Shown: positions 52,538-62,513, numbered from the stretch's first letter. The stretch: DNA of 64,000 nt from Bog-159 sp963818855 (GCA_963818855.1 CAWFUH010000018.1:124001-188000); one strand, 5' to 3'. Made by a program: numbers and translations. Notes: generated by a model not told the origin, from the sequence alone.

Positions 52538-53281
52538 CTATTCTCCGCCGGGGATTGAAACGGCGTGCTGCTGGATGGCCCATGTGGCGAAGCCCGCCGG
52601 CGCATTCCGCACGCCGTGAATATTGGCCCGCGCGACGCTCCCGAGGTTCTTCCAGCGCACGCCGGCGAGATCGGCGTTCCGCAGGTCGGCATTTTCCAGA
52701 TTCGTATGTGTCAGGTCGGCCCCGCTGAGGTCCGCATTTACCAGGTCGGCGTCGGAAAGATCCGCGTCCTGGAGCCGCGCGCGCCTGAGACCAGCCTGCC
52801 GGAAATTCGCCGAGCGCAAATCGGCGTACCGCAGATCGGCCGCTTCCAGGTTACTGTCGCGCAAGTCGGCGCCTGCCAGGCCGGCGCGCAGTAGATTGGC
52901 GCCGCGCAGCTGCACGTGTTGCAAAAAAGCGCCGGCGGCATTTACACCGACCAACGGAACGCCGTCGTGGTTCAGTTCCTGGAGGGCCTCGATGCGGCCG
53001 CCGCTGCCTCCCTTACCCTGCGCCGTGTTGATCACTTGCCACGCCTGGTAGTGTTTCTGTTTTTGACGATCGCCGGCTTCGGCGAAATAGAAGACAACGG
53101 CGAACAGGACGGATAAGACGCTGAGATATTCAAGCACTTCGAGCAGCGCCCAACGGCTCAAATAATAGGCGGACCATTCCAGGCTCCATTCGAGCGCGCG
53201 GAACGGCAGCGTGAAGGGCCGGCAATTCGCCGTGTATTGGGACCAGGATTGGGGCCGTGGCCGCAGTTCTCGAACCAGCAT
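52538..53281 (-). CDS. Pentapeptide-repeat membrane protein
   Basis: A 247-residue protein; ATG 53281 is used because the upstream frame is low in sense and would overlap the divergent kinase gene. An N-terminal segment with one or two helices (LLEVLEYLSVLSVLFAVVFYF) precedes about 15 pentapeptide repeats of the form A(D/N)Lxx (residues about 120-215), which form a right-handed beta helix. The role is unknown; pentapeptide domains often bind proteins or mimic DNA. Confidence 0.85.
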   Translation of the reverse strand: MLVRELRPRPQSWSQYTANCRPFTLPFRALEWSLEWSAYYLSRWALLEVLEYLSVLSVLFAVVFYFAEAGDRQKQKHYQAWQVINTAQGKGGSGGRIEALQELNHDGVPLVGVNAAGAFLQHVQLRGANLLRAGLAGADLRDSNLEAADLRYADLRSANFRQAGLRRARLQDADLSDADLVNADLSGADLTHTNLENADLRNADLAGVRWKNLGSVARANIHGVRNAPAGFATWAIQQHAVSIPGGE

Positions 53282-53400
53282 CCCTTTCTGGTTTAACACG
53301 GCTGCGGCACGGCGAGAAGATTTCCACCCTGCTGCCACCTCTACTTGTGGCACACACGCATCCCGCCGAGAATGCCTCCATCGAGCCGGACACCACCAAC

Positions 53401-54900
53401 ATGTTCCGCGAGCCGATCGCGGCACAGTTGCTGCGTTTCGCCCGTTTCGCCCAGCCGCACGTGGCGCGTCTGGATGCCGTTCTGCGGCGCCACCTGCATG
53501 CCAAAACGCCAACGGCGGCCCGTGATCCGCGGCAACAGAAGGCCCTGTCCCTGATCACGGCGGGCGCGGCGGTACGCCTGGTCTCGCTCGGCCGCGCGCC
53601 GGCCGATTTCTTTGAACAGGTGGCCTACAACAGCCGGCGCCTGGCCAAGCTGAATGTGCCGCCCGTTGAAGTAGTGGACGCGCTCGGCGCATACGACAGC
53701 GAGCTCGACCGGCTGCTGGGGAAGCATTATCCGCGGCAGCTGGTGTCGCTCGAAGCTGTGCGGCAACAACTGCATTTTCGCATTCTGCTGGCCATCAACA
53801 ACGCTTACTACCAGGTACGCGAGAGTGAGACGCAGGCTTTCTATAGCCTGCTGCGCGCCGAAATGGATGCCACCAGCCTGGACGATATGCTGCGCCGGTT
53901 CATCGTGATCCTCACGCGCACATTTAAGGCGCAGGCCGGGCGCTTGATCCCGCTTGCGGATCGGCCGCCGCTCGCCTCCGGGCTGCTCAAGCGGCTGGGG
54001 CGTCCTGTTTACATCGCTGCGGGGAGTCCGGATGAAGAGTTGATTTTGGATCAAGGCATGCGGGGCGCTCTGGCATCCTACTGGTCCATTCCGTTTTTCT
54101 CGGATGGACGCCTGGCGGGACTCATCCAGTTCGGTTTTCGCACAGGCTACCGTTGGCTGCCGCGCGAATTGGACCTGCTGAATGCTTTCGCGGAGCGTTG
54201 TCTGCGCGGAGCCGAACGCACCCGCCTGATGGAGGAACTGGCGGCGCGTGAGCAGCAGGTACGCTCCCTGGCCGCCCATCTCCTGCAGGCCGAGGAGGCG
54301 GAACGCCACCGCCTCAGCCGCGAGCTGCATGACGAGGCCGGCCAATCCATGCTGTTCCTACGGCTGCATCTGGAGATGATCGAGAAAAGCGCGCCGCCCG
54401 AGCTGCGGCAGAAGCTGGCCGAAGCGCGCGGCGTCACCGAGCGGATTATCGCGGAAGTACGGAGGATCATCGCCGCGCTGACTCCGTCGGCGGTGGAGGA
54501 ACTGGGTCTCGCCGCCGCCATCCGCCACTTGAGCGCCCGTTTCCGTAAACTCAATGCCATCAAGCTGCGCCTGCGGCTAACGGCTAACGGCGCGCGCCTG
54601 CCGCGCGAAGCGGAAATCACGATTTACAGGATTGTCCAGGAGTGTTATCAGAATATCGCCAAACATTCCGGGGCCTCGCATGTAAACCTTCTCATGCGAT
54701 CCACCGATAGATTATTGGAACTGAACGTCGCAGATGACGGCGTCGGATTCGAGGTGGAGCGCGCGATGGCTCAAGCGAAATCTTTCGGCTTGAAAGGCAT
54801 GCGCGAGCGCGTGGCGCTTTTGGGTGGCAGCCTGGAGATCACCAGCACCCCCGGCCACGGCGCCAAGGTCTCCATGCGACTGCCGATCCCCCGCTCATAG
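53401..54900 (+). CDS. GAF-type soluble histidine kinase (HisKA_3)
   Basis: A 499-residue kinase from ATG 53401; a longer form from 53257 would overlap the divergent gene. An alpha-helical N-terminal domain (about 1-150, FFEQVAYNSRRLAKLN) has no known family. It is followed by a GAF-like domain (about 165-300), the phosphoacceptor box RHRLSRELHDEAGQSM (about 350) and an HATPase domain ending GLKGMRERVALLGG. The NarL-type regulator lies 72 bases downstream, forming a pair. No membrane helix, so it senses a cytoplasmic signal. Confidence 0.87.
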   Translation: MFREPIAAQLLRFARFAQPHVARLDAVLRRHLHAKTPTAARDPRQQKALSLITAGAAVRLVSLGRAPADFFEQVAYNSRRLAKLNVPPVEVVDALGAYDSELDRLLGKHYPRQLVSLEAVRQQLHFRILLAINNAYYQVRESETQAFYSLLRAEMDATSLDDMLRRFIVILTRTFKAQAGRLIPLADRPPLASGLLKRLGRPVYIAAGSPDEELILDQGMRGALASYWSIPFFSDGRLAGLIQFGFRTGYRWLPRELDLLNAFAERCLRGAERTRLMEELAAREQQVRSLAAHLLQAEEAERHRLSRELHDEAGQSMLFLRLHLEMIEKSAPPELRQKLAEARGVTERIIAEVRRIIAALTPSAVEELGLAAAIRHLSARFRKLNAIKLRLRLTANGARLPREAEITIYRIVQECYQNIAKHSGASHVNLLMRSTDRLLELNVADDGVGFEVERAMAQAKSFGLKGMRERVALLGGSLEITSTPGHGAKVSMRLPIPRS

Positions 54901-54972
54901 CGATCCTCAGCTCCAGGTTCAGTTGGGCGCCTTGAGTTGCGCCCGGCGGCCTGCGTGTTTTATGAGACGACT

Positions 54973-55629
54973 ATGGCGATTCGAACGCTTCTGACCGACG
55001 ATCATACCCTGTTCCGCCAGGGAATCAAGACCTTACTTGCCGCCGCCCCGGACCTGGAAGTGGTGGGCGAAGCTGCCAATGCGGCGGATGCTATCGCACA
55101 GGCTGCCGAGCTGCGTCCCGACATTGTGCTGATGGACGTCAGTATGCCTGGAATCAGCAGCTTCGAAGCGACGCGGCAGATTCGCAAGGAGCGCCCCGAG
55201 ACTAAGGTGCTGTTCTTGTCCATGTATTCCGACGAGGATTACCTGGCCGAGAGCATGGAGGCAGGCGCCAGCGGCTACCTGCTGAAGGATAGTCCGGCGG
55301 AGCAACTGGTCTTTGCGATACGGGAGGTGCATCACGGCGGCACGTACCTGAGCCCGCGCATGCTCTCGCACCTGGTTGACGATTTCCGCAGCAGAGCACA
55401 CTCCGGCGGACGGCAACCCCGGTTCAATACCCTCACCCGGCGCGAACTGGAAGTAATCAAGTTCCTGGCGGAGGGCAATTCCGTGAAGGAGATCGCATGC
55501 ACCTTGAACCTAAGTGTAAAAACTATCGAGGCGCACAAGTTCAATCTGATGCGCAAGCTGGATATCCATAACAAGGCGCAGCTGGTACAGTACGCGATTC
55601 AAAAGAAGATCATCCAATTGGCCTGTTAG
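54973..55629 (+). CDS. NarL/LuxR-type response regulator
   Basis: A 218-residue regulator. The receiver contains TLLTDDHTLFRQGI, phosphoacceptor in IVLMDVSMPGISS and the Lys of YLLKDSP. The LuxR domain has LTRRELEVIKFLAEG and TIEAHKFNLMRKL. The ATG at 54973 is preferred to an upstream ATG (54937), which adds 12 non-conserved residues. Downstream lies the decaheme cytochrome gene, a possible target, but not proven. Confidence 0.93.
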   Translation: MAIRTLLTDDHTLFRQGIKTLLAAAPDLEVVGEAANAADAIAQAAELRPDIVLMDVSMPGISSFEATRQIRKERPETKVLFLSMYSDEDYLAESMEAGASGYLLKDSPAEQLVFAIREVHHGGTYLSPRMLSHLVDDFRSRAHSGGRQPRFNTLTRRELEVIKFLAEGNSVKEIACTLNLSVKTIEAHKFNLMRKLDIHNKAQLVQYAIQKKIIQLAC

Positions 55630-55728
55630 CTGACGGGCGCGCATGGGCCGGTCCGTTCACCCGCAGAATTTGCAGGTGTTTAGCAATTTTTCTTTTATAG
55701 TGGGAGAGTGTTCGCCCGCTCTCTCAGT

Positions 55729-56634
55729 ATGTTCCGGTTGTTCCTTGTATTCTGCGCGTGCGTTCCATTGATGGCCGCCGACGGTTACGTCGGCAGCACC
55801 GTATGTAAGACTTGTCACGCGGACGTCTGGTTTAACTTCTACAAGAATCCGCACTACAAAAGTATTGCCAGCGGCGATCAGCCGCCCGAGCGGACCGGAT
55901 GTGAAGGTTGTCACGGTCCGGCGAAGGCACACGTAGAGGCGCACGGCGGCAAGACCACCATTCCGCGGGCATTTTCGCTGCTCGAGCCCAAAGCAGTCCT
56001 GGATACCTGCCTGAATTGCCATGCGGGGGATTTTTCAAAATCGAATATCCGGCGTTCGCAGCATTCCCTGGCGGATGTAGTCTGCACCAGTTGCCACTCG
56101 ATTCATAAGTCGCCCGCGCCGCAGTTTCTGCTGGCGAAGAAGCAGGTGGATCTGTGCTACGGCTGTCACGCGGATGTGCGCGCGCAATTTTCCATGCCTT
56201 TCAAACACCGCGTGAATGAAGGGTTCATGAACTGCACGGATTGTCACAATCCGCACGGAACTTTCGCGCCTACCTGGGGAATGGCGGATGGCACGGCGAT
56301 GGCCGCGCGCGCCGAAGGCAATCAGGAGCCTTGTCTGAAATGCCACGCGGACAAACGCGGCCCCTTCGCGTATGAGCATCCGCCGGTGCGCGTGGAAGGT
56401 TGCGGCGTGTGCCATATGCCGCACGGATCGACTAACGCCAAGCTACTGGTACGGCCGGTGGTGTTCACGCTTTGCCTGCGCTGCCATAACGGCGCGGACA
56501 GCTTCGGCACGCGCAACAACGGCATTCCGGCGCTCTCGAACACGCATAACATGCTCGATCCGCGATATCAGCGCTGCACGTTATGTCACGTGCGGATTCA
56601 CGGTTCGAACAGCGACGGTTACTTTTTCCGGTAG
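55729..56634 (+). CDS. Periplasmic decaheme c-type cytochrome (DmsE/MtrA-like)
   Basis: A 301-residue secreted protein with ten CxxCH heme-binding motifs: CKTCH, CEGCH, CLNCH, CTSCH, CYGCH, CTDCH, CLKCH, CGVCH, CLRCH and CTLCH. A signal peptide starts MFRLFLVFCACVPLMAADG (ATG 55729; a GTG at 55708 adds seven residues). This count and size fit the DmsE/MtrA family of periplasmic electron conduits. The gene ends nine bases before an outer-membrane barrel gene, the usual partner of this cytochrome. Confidence 0.9.
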   Translation: MFRLFLVFCACVPLMAADGYVGSTVCKTCHADVWFNFYKNPHYKSIASGDQPPERTGCEGCHGPAKAHVEAHGGKTTIPRAFSLLEPKAVLDTCLNCHAGDFSKSNIRRSQHSLADVVCTSCHSIHKSPAPQFLLAKKQVDLCYGCHADVRAQFSMPFKHRVNEGFMNCTDCHNPHGTFAPTWGMADGTAMAARAEGNQEPCLKCHADKRGPFAYEHPPVRVEGCGVCHMPHGSTNAKLLVRPVVFTLCLRCHNGADSFGTRNNGIPALSNTHNMLDPRYQRCTLCHVRIHGSNSDGYFFR

Positions 56635-56643
56635 TGGACAGCC

Positions 56644-58701
56644 ATGCGGAATACGCTTCGAATATCGTTATCCGGCAAGCTCAGACTGGCCCTGATGGGC
56701 CCGGTCCTGCTGGCGCCGGCGCTGCTCGCGCAGCAGGTGGCGGCTCCCACGCCGGACCAGGCGGGTTCCCCGCGCGGCGAAAACACCAGCGACTACAACG
56801 TGGTCGATTCGTTCGAAACCGGCTATCGCTTCGCGGTCGTGGATGGCAGCGTGGGAACTTATCGCAGCGATGTCAATTATGGCAACGGCATCCGGTTGCT
56901 GGACAGCAATCTCAGCGTGAATTCGCGCGACGGGCACGGCCGCTGGTTCGACCAGATCGTGCTCACCACCATCGGGCTGGGCAACGATCCCTATCAGGCA
57001 GTCACTTTGCGCGTGGAAAAGAACAATCTTTACCGCTACGACATGCTGTGGCGCCTGGACGATTACTACAATCCCGGCCTGCCGGTGGCGGGCGGCCTGC
57101 ACCTGATGGACACCAACCGCCATATGCAAGACCACAATCTGACCCTGCTGCCGCTATCGCACGTGCAGTTTCACCTGGGCTACAGCCGCAACACGCAGGA
57201 CGGACCCGCGCTCTCGACGGTACAGTTGTGTTTCGATGGCAACATCTATTGCGGCACTGCCGGCAACGAATTTCCGGTATTCGAAAACGTGCGGCGCGAA
57301 ACCAACGAATACCGCCTTGGCGCGGACGTGAATCTGTTGGGCTTCAAGCTGACGCTATTGCACTCGTGGATCTTCTTCAAAGACGATACGGGTTATCAGG
57401 AGAACGGGTTGCTCACGGGAGATAATCCGTCAACCGGAGTCACGCTCAACCAGTTTCAGCGTTCCGAACCTTATCACGGGTCGAATCCCTACTGGCTGGC
57501 GAACCTCAATCGCAGCGGCAACACGCTGGCAGTGAACGGCCGGCTGACTTACTCCGAGGGGAAGGGCAACTTCATCCTGGATGAAAATGCGTTCGGCGGC
57601 ACGCCGGTGGGCGCGCAGAATCAGCAGGTGATGGTGGGCGGCGATGCGGCGCGCCCGCAGTTAACTGGGGATCTCTCCATCAGCCTGTTTCCCAGTTCGC
57701 GCCTGACAGTGGTAAACAACACGTCCGTCGACAATACGCGCATCGACGGCACGTCCGACTACGCGCAGTTTAACCTGGCTACGCAAACGGCCGATTTTAT
57801 TTCGTTCCGTTACCTGGGATTGCGTACCATCGCCAATGCTACAGACCTGCACTATCGTCTGAAGAGCTGGCTGTCGTTCTATGGCGGCTATCATTACTCG
57901 GAACGCAGGATCGAAGATATCGAAGACTATGCCGTGCCCGGTCCGTTCAGCGGCGCGATGTACGAGCAGGCGAATCACTTGCAGACCGGCCTGTTGGGGG
58001 TGCGGGTGAAGCCCATGAAAGCCATGACCATCAACCTGGAAAGCGAGATCGGGCGCGCGGATCATCCCTTCACTCCGGTAAGTGAGCGTAACTACCTGGC
58101 GCTCGGCGGGCGATTCGAGTACCGTCTCAGGAAACTGACTCTGGGCGCAAATTACAAAGAGAATTACAACAATAACTCAGTGACCCTAACTGCTTACAGC
58201 GCGCACGCACGGAACTACAGCGCGAATGCGTCCTGGGCGCCGGTTGACTGGTTCATGCTGGACGCCAGCTACTCGAAGTTGCATGTGGACTCTCTTTCCG
58301 GCGTCGTGTTCTTTGCCGGCCCCGAGGCAGCCTCCGCGTTGACCAGCAATCAAGTTTATATCAGCAACATTCACGCCGCCAATCTGCTGGCGCGATTCGT
58401 CATAGCCAGACGGGTCGACCTTTATCTGGGATACACGATCACGTTGGATACGGGCGATGGCCGCGGTTCCGCCGCGCCGCCGGGCGCAACCGATCCTACG
58501 ACCCTGATCTTCGCTCCGGTCCAGACCTTCCCGTTGGATTATCAAGCTCCGCTGGCGCGCCTTTCCATCCGGCTGCGCGAGAAGCTGCGCTGGAACGCGG
58601 GTTGGCAGTATTACAACTATCACGAGCAGTTCGGCCTGGAAACTTTTTACCAGGGCTATCACGCCAACACCGGATACACCAGCGTCACCTGGTCGTTCTA
58701 A
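56644..58701 (+). CDS. MtrB/PioB-like outer-membrane beta-barrel
   Basis: A 685-residue protein with a signal peptide (RISLSGKLRLALMGPVLLAP and a cleavage site near residue 30) and then a long alternating beta pattern ending in a terminal aromatic, YTSVTWSF, typical of outer-membrane barrels. Length and pairing with a decaheme cytochrome fit the MtrB/PioB porin of porin-cytochrome complexes. No outer surface cytochrome gene (MtrC-like) is present here. The complex would pass electrons through the outer membrane; donor and acceptor are unknown. Confidence 0.85.
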   Translation: MRNTLRISLSGKLRLALMGPVLLAPALLAQQVAAPTPDQAGSPRGENTSDYNVVDSFETGYRFAVVDGSVGTYRSDVNYGNGIRLLDSNLSVNSRDGHGRWFDQIVLTTIGLGNDPYQAVTLRVEKNNLYRYDMLWRLDDYYNPGLPVAGGLHLMDTNRHMQDHNLTLLPLSHVQFHLGYSRNTQDGPALSTVQLCFDGNIYCGTAGNEFPVFENVRRETNEYRLGADVNLLGFKLTLLHSWIFFKDDTGYQENGLLTGDNPSTGVTLNQFQRSEPYHGSNPYWLANLNRSGNTLAVNGRLTYSEGKGNFILDENAFGGTPVGAQNQQVMVGGDAARPQLTGDLSISLFPSSRLTVVNNTSVDNTRIDGTSDYAQFNLATQTADFISFRYLGLRTIANATDLHYRLKSWLSFYGGYHYSERRIEDIEDYAVPGPFSGAMYEQANHLQTGLLGVRVKPMKAMTINLESEIGRADHPFTPVSERNYLALGGRFEYRLRKLTLGANYKENYNNNSVTLTAYSAHARNYSANASWAPVDWFMLDASYSKLHVDSLSGVVFFAGPEAASALTSNQVYISNIHAANLLARFVIARRVDLYLGYTITLDTGDGRGSAAPPGATDPTTLIFAPVQTFPLDYQAPLARLSIRLREKLRWNAGWQYYNYHEQFGLETFYQGYHANTGYTSVTWSF

Positions 58702-58724
58702 GGGTGGGCACTGCCGGATCCCGT

Positions 58725-59216
58725 TCAGAACCGCAGCGTGGCCTTTAGCCGCAAAGGATCGAGCAACAGATCGATAGCGTTTGCCGCGCCTACCACGAAC
58801 AAGTCTGCATTGCGCATCGCATCCATGGCGCAGCCTTCGCCATTATCGACGGCAATTGCCAGACCGCCACCTTCCTTCACGGCCTGGAGCATCAGCCGGT
58901 CATTGTTGCCATTGCCAAAGGCTACTACGTGCGGCAGCTCGAACTGACTCACATAATCCCGCTTCTCAATGTCATGCCGCCTGGTTTGCAGATGGTGTGG
59001 AACCGTGATGCCCGCCAGTTCTCTCTCAGCCGTGCCAAATGAGTCGGCAGTCACAATGTGAAGGTCCACCAGAGTCACTAGCGCTCCTAACCTATCCTTA
59101 ACATCCGGCGCGACTGTCCCACCAAGTGAGTGTGTTCCGGTATAATCACTGACGGCTATCAGGATGCGTCGTTTGCCAAAGCCGGGTATATCGACAGTGA
59201 CTCCGGGTTTATTCAT
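58725..59216 (-). CDS. HAD-family soluble phosphatase, P-type-ATPase-like
   Basis: A 163-residue HAD protein. The catalytic loop appears as SDYTGTHS near residue 23 (DxTGT core), with GNGNNDRLML near the end as motif IV. This matches small soluble HAD proteins resembling the P domain of P-type ATPases. Its ATG overlaps the C-terminal frame of the upstream HTH-TolB gene as ATGA (59213-59216), so it may be translated by coupling. Function unknown. Confidence 0.8.
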   Translation of the reverse strand: MNKPGVTVDIPGFGKRRILIAVSDYTGTHSLGGTVAPDVKDRLGALVTLVDLHIVTADSFGTAERELAGITVPHHLQTRRHDIEKRDYVSQFELPHVVAFGNGNNDRLMLQAVKEGGGLAIAVDNGEGCAMDAMRNADLFVVGAANAIDLLLDPLRLKATLRF

Positions 59217-59355
59217 ACCGACGTCTCAATCGGATTTGAGTTCATATCACCTAACAGGGCCAGTTTGCTGCCATGGCTGTCCAGTTCTCCCACATACACG
59301 TCAAGCTGGATGCGGCCTTTCAGGAACGCGAGGCGCTTTCCGTCGGCGGTGAGGG

Positions 59356-60549
59356 TCAATTCGGATAGAAGTCCGCCCACTGTGCCAGCCGCACAGGCTT
59401 GCCGGCACCTTTGCCTTTGCGAAGCCCCACCGGGACTGCCCAGATGCTGTATCCGAAGCGTGTCAGTTGGGTTCCGCTACGGTCGCTGGCGGGAAAGAAG
59501 AGGCGCCCGTCCTGCGACCAGCTTAGACAACCCCGGCCGTTCATGCAGAATAGCGAGGTCGCTGGGGGCAAACTCGCGCCAAGGACAACTGTGCGAGGCG
59601 GCCCTCCGCCGGCCGGCCGGATTTCAATGGCCGCGGTGCGATCAAACTGCCCGCCTTCCGTTTTGCTTTCGCGACCCCTCAGGTAGGCGATCCAGCGTCC
59701 GTCAGGCGACCAGACCGGGCTCAGGGCCTTCTCTCCCTCGTCCGCGGCGAGCAGCTTTCGCGGCGATTCGCCGTTGACACCGGCGACCCACAGATCCTTT
59801 CCCCGCAGCGCGGGATCGCCGTTCTGAAAAGCGATGGACCGTCCGTCCGGCGAGATGGCCGGCCAAAGGCCATTACGCTGGATGAGGCGCGGCGGCGCTT
59901 GGCCCATAGTGGCGATCGCCCAAATGTCGTAGCTTATTGAAGTGCGTACGCAGGCGATCAGTCTGCCGCCATCCGGAAACCAACGCAGCCCGGTAATGTT
60001 ACCGATCCACTCCGGCGGCATGCCAATCGGGCGGTTTTCGCCGGAAGCGACCGAACGCACGAATAGTCCGGTCCGATCCAGGAAAGCCAGATACTTGCCG
60101 TCCGGGGAAATAGGCGCGCCCACCCCCCAGTTTTCGGCCAGATTGGCGGTAAGCTGCCGTAGGACCGGCTGCAGCGCATCGCGATCCCACCCGCGGGTCC
60201 AACGGTACGCGGCCGCGACCACGCCAAGCAGGGTTAGCAGAGCCAACAGCACTACCGAAGCAACCATGCTCCGGAGAAAGCGACGCCGGCGAGGAATGAC
60301 TACAGGTGGCAGTGCGCCAGCATCCGGCGCGCCGGCCTCTAACCAACGGCTCAGCTCGGCCGTGTAAGCGAATACCCTGCCGCGCCCGTTGCCAGGCATC
60401 CTGTGGACGGGCAGGCCTCGCTCGTCTTCCCAGCGTCTGACAGTCCGTTCGCCGGAGCGCAAAAATTCCGCTATTTCTTTCCAGGAATCCAGGCGGCGGC
60501 TGGATTCCGGAGGGCGGTTGATGGGCTGGGGATAACGTTTCGGTCCCAT
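59356..60549 (-). CDS. HTH-TolB membrane protein, cut short by a frame break
   Basis: A 397-residue protein with an N-terminal winged or excisionase-like helix-turn-helix (SWKEIAEFLRSGERTVRRWE, about 22-45), one membrane helix (about 100-120) and WD40/TolB-like propeller blades (SPDGKYLAFL, SPDGRSIAFQ, SPDGRWIAYL). The stop at 59356 is likely not genuine: the adjacent frame continues ELTLTADGKRLAFLKGR and runs to 59213 with a TGA that overlaps the HAD start. A one-base shift at about 59360-59385 would join them, yet the propeller would still lack its last blades. Confidence 0.75.
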   Translation of the reverse strand: MGPKRYPQPINRPPESSRRLDSWKEIAEFLRSGERTVRRWEDERGLPVHRMPGNGRGRVFAYTAELSRWLEAGAPDAGALPPVVIPRRRRFLRSMVASVVLLALLTLLGVVAAAYRWTRGWDRDALQPVLRQLTANLAENWGVGAPISPDGKYLAFLDRTGLFVRSVASGENRPIGMPPEWIGNITGLRWFPDGGRLIACVRTSISYDIWAIATMGQAPPRLIQRNGLWPAISPDGRSIAFQNGDPALRGKDLWVAGVNGESPRKLLAADEGEKALSPVWSPDGRWIAYLRGRESKTEGGQFDRTAAIEIRPAGGGPPRTVVLGASLPPATSLFCMNGRGCLSWSQDGRLFFPASDRSGTQLTRFGYSIWAVPVGLRKGKGAGKPVRLAQWADFYPN

Positions 60550-60728
60550 TGGCCGGAAATGGCCGCTCGTGGCCGCTTAAAATACCTTGCCCGGCGAGGC
60601 GACTCTGCTCATTATAAGCGAGGACTTCGCGGCAGACCTGTTATAAACGGTGAACCTTGGAGCGGATCTTGGTAATAAGGGTACCGTTACTGCTGCTGGT
60701 CTTCCAGTGAATGACAGAGGTAATTCGA

Positions 60729-62417
60729 ATGAAGACACTACGCGTTACGACGGTGGCGGCATTTGTGGCAGGCATGGTTGTACTTACCCTCGCCGGTGTG
60801 GCCATCCCGGCGCAGGCCCAAACCCCCACCGCAATTTATGCTTTTCCTGGCGGCTGCTGCTCCGGCTCCGGGCCGCAAAATCCGAATGGCTCGGCCATAG
60901 CGCAGGGACGCGACGGCAGTTTGTACACGACGTCCAGATCCGATGCCGTGGGAGGGTCCGGCACAGTGTTCAAGATCACGCCATCGGGAACGGTAACCGT
61001 GGTGAATGACGTTGGCTCTTTCCCTTACGGCGGTGTCACTCTGGGCACGGATGGGAGCTTTTACAGCACCGATTATGATGGGGGCATCAATGGAGATTGC
61101 GCATACTTCAGCTGCGGACAGGTGTTCAAGCTAACGCCGGCTGGCGTGTTGACCGTTCTGCACAATTTCACGGCCGACTACACCGGCAGCGGCGACGGTG
61201 GCTTCCCCGTCTCGGCGCCGGTCGAGGGAACTAACGGCATCTTCTATGGCACGACACCCTCTACTTCCTTTGATGCCACCAGCACCGCATACTCGGTCAC
61301 CTCCAGCGGCGGCTTCACGACGCTGCACGCGTTCAGCGGCCCGGACGGCCAGAATGCATACGGGTCTCTGGTACAGGGCACCGATGGTAATTTCTATGGC
61401 GACACCGTTGCCGGAGGAACGAGCAACGTTGGAGTTGTCTTCAAGATGAGTCCCGCCGGCAACGTGACCGTGCTCCACAACTTCACAGGCGCCGACGGGA
61501 ACGCGGCTTACTACGCCTTGATACAAGCCAGCGACGGCAACTTTTATGGCACTACCTACTCAGGAGGTAGCGGCAACAACGGAGTGGTCTTCAAAATCAC
61601 GCCCGGCGGCACCTATAGCGTTGTGCACAATCTTAGTTACCCTGACGGAGATGGGGAGGGCCCCAGCTCCAGCCTGATACAGGCCTCGAATGGGCTGTTG
61701 TACGGAGTGACGGGATCCGTCAACTCCGGACACTATGGCACCATTTACAGCGTCGATATCACCACCGGGACTTTCACTACTCTCTATAGCTTTACAGGCG
61801 GTACGGACGGCGACAATCCGGAGTCCCCTTTGAGACAGCACACCAACGGCCTGCTGTATGGCGCCACGGTGAGCGGGGGCGACCTGAGCCTCTGCGACGA
61901 TTATGGCTGCGGGGTCTTCTACAGTCTGGACGTCGGCGCGCCGGCGTTTGCCGGACTGGTGTCCACGTCCGGCAAAGAGGGCGCCAAGGTCGGTATCCTG
62001 GGCCAAGGCTTCGGCAGTTCCTCGGTGGTGAAGTTCGACGGAGTAGCAGCGGCTTCCTTCACTCGCCAGGGCACGACCTTCATCAGCGCCACGGTTCCTG
62101 CCGGAGCGCTGACCGGAAAAGTAACCGTGACCACCGGCGCGACCAGGCTGACAAGTAACGTCGCGTTCCGCGTCACGCCGGCCTTTGCCAGCTTCAGCCC
62201 GCCCGACGGGCCTGTGGGTACACCGGTCACGCTGACCGGAACAGGACTCAGTCAGACGACCGAAGTGACATTTGGCGGAGTGGCGGCGACTAAAGTTACG
62301 GTGAATTCCGACACCCAAGTGACGGCTGATGTGCCGACTGGCGCGGTGACCGGGAAGATTGAAATCAAAACCAAGGGCGGACACGCCGGAAGTACGTTGG
62401 ATTTCACGGTCAACTAG
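60729..62417 (+). CDS. Secreted GloVer-repeat protein with IPT/TIG domains
   Basis: A 562-residue secreted protein. ATG 60729 has AGAGGT upstream; the ATG at 60711 adds six residues. The signal peptide ends AIPAQAQ. About seven GloVer-type repeats follow (GTVFKITPSG, GQVFKLTPAGVLTVLHNF, GVVFKMSPAGNVTVLHNF, with SDGNFYGTTYSGG between them). Two IPT/TIG immunoglobulin-like domains form the C-terminus (KVGILGQGFGSSSVVKFDG, PVTLTGTGLSQTTEV). Such proteins are common and unexplained in acidobacteria; surface display is likely. Confidence 0.85.
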   Translation: MKTLRVTTVAAFVAGMVVLTLAGVAIPAQAQTPTAIYAFPGGCCSGSGPQNPNGSAIAQGRDGSLYTTSRSDAVGGSGTVFKITPSGTVTVVNDVGSFPYGGVTLGTDGSFYSTDYDGGINGDCAYFSCGQVFKLTPAGVLTVLHNFTADYTGSGDGGFPVSAPVEGTNGIFYGTTPSTSFDATSTAYSVTSSGGFTTLHAFSGPDGQNAYGSLVQGTDGNFYGDTVAGGTSNVGVVFKMSPAGNVTVLHNFTGADGNAAYYALIQASDGNFYGTTYSGGSGNNGVVFKITPGGTYSVVHNLSYPDGDGEGPSSSLIQASNGLLYGVTGSVNSGHYGTIYSVDITTGTFTTLYSFTGGTDGDNPESPLRQHTNGLLYGATVSGGDLSLCDDYGCGVFYSLDVGAPAFAGLVSTSGKEGAKVGILGQGFGSSSVVKFDGVAAASFTRQGTTFISATVPAGALTGKVTVTTGATRLTSNVAFRVTPAFASFSPPDGPVGTPVTLTGTGLSQTTEVTFGGVAATKVTVNSDTQVTADVPTGAVTGKIEIKTKGGHAGSTLDFTVN

Positions 62418-62513
62418 CGGCCGCTCTATTACTTGCTCACACCTGCCGCCCGATGACCGCCGTTGCCGTGCCGAAGCCGCCAATCTCCCCGTCGGAGGCG
62501 GTCCGGCACATGG

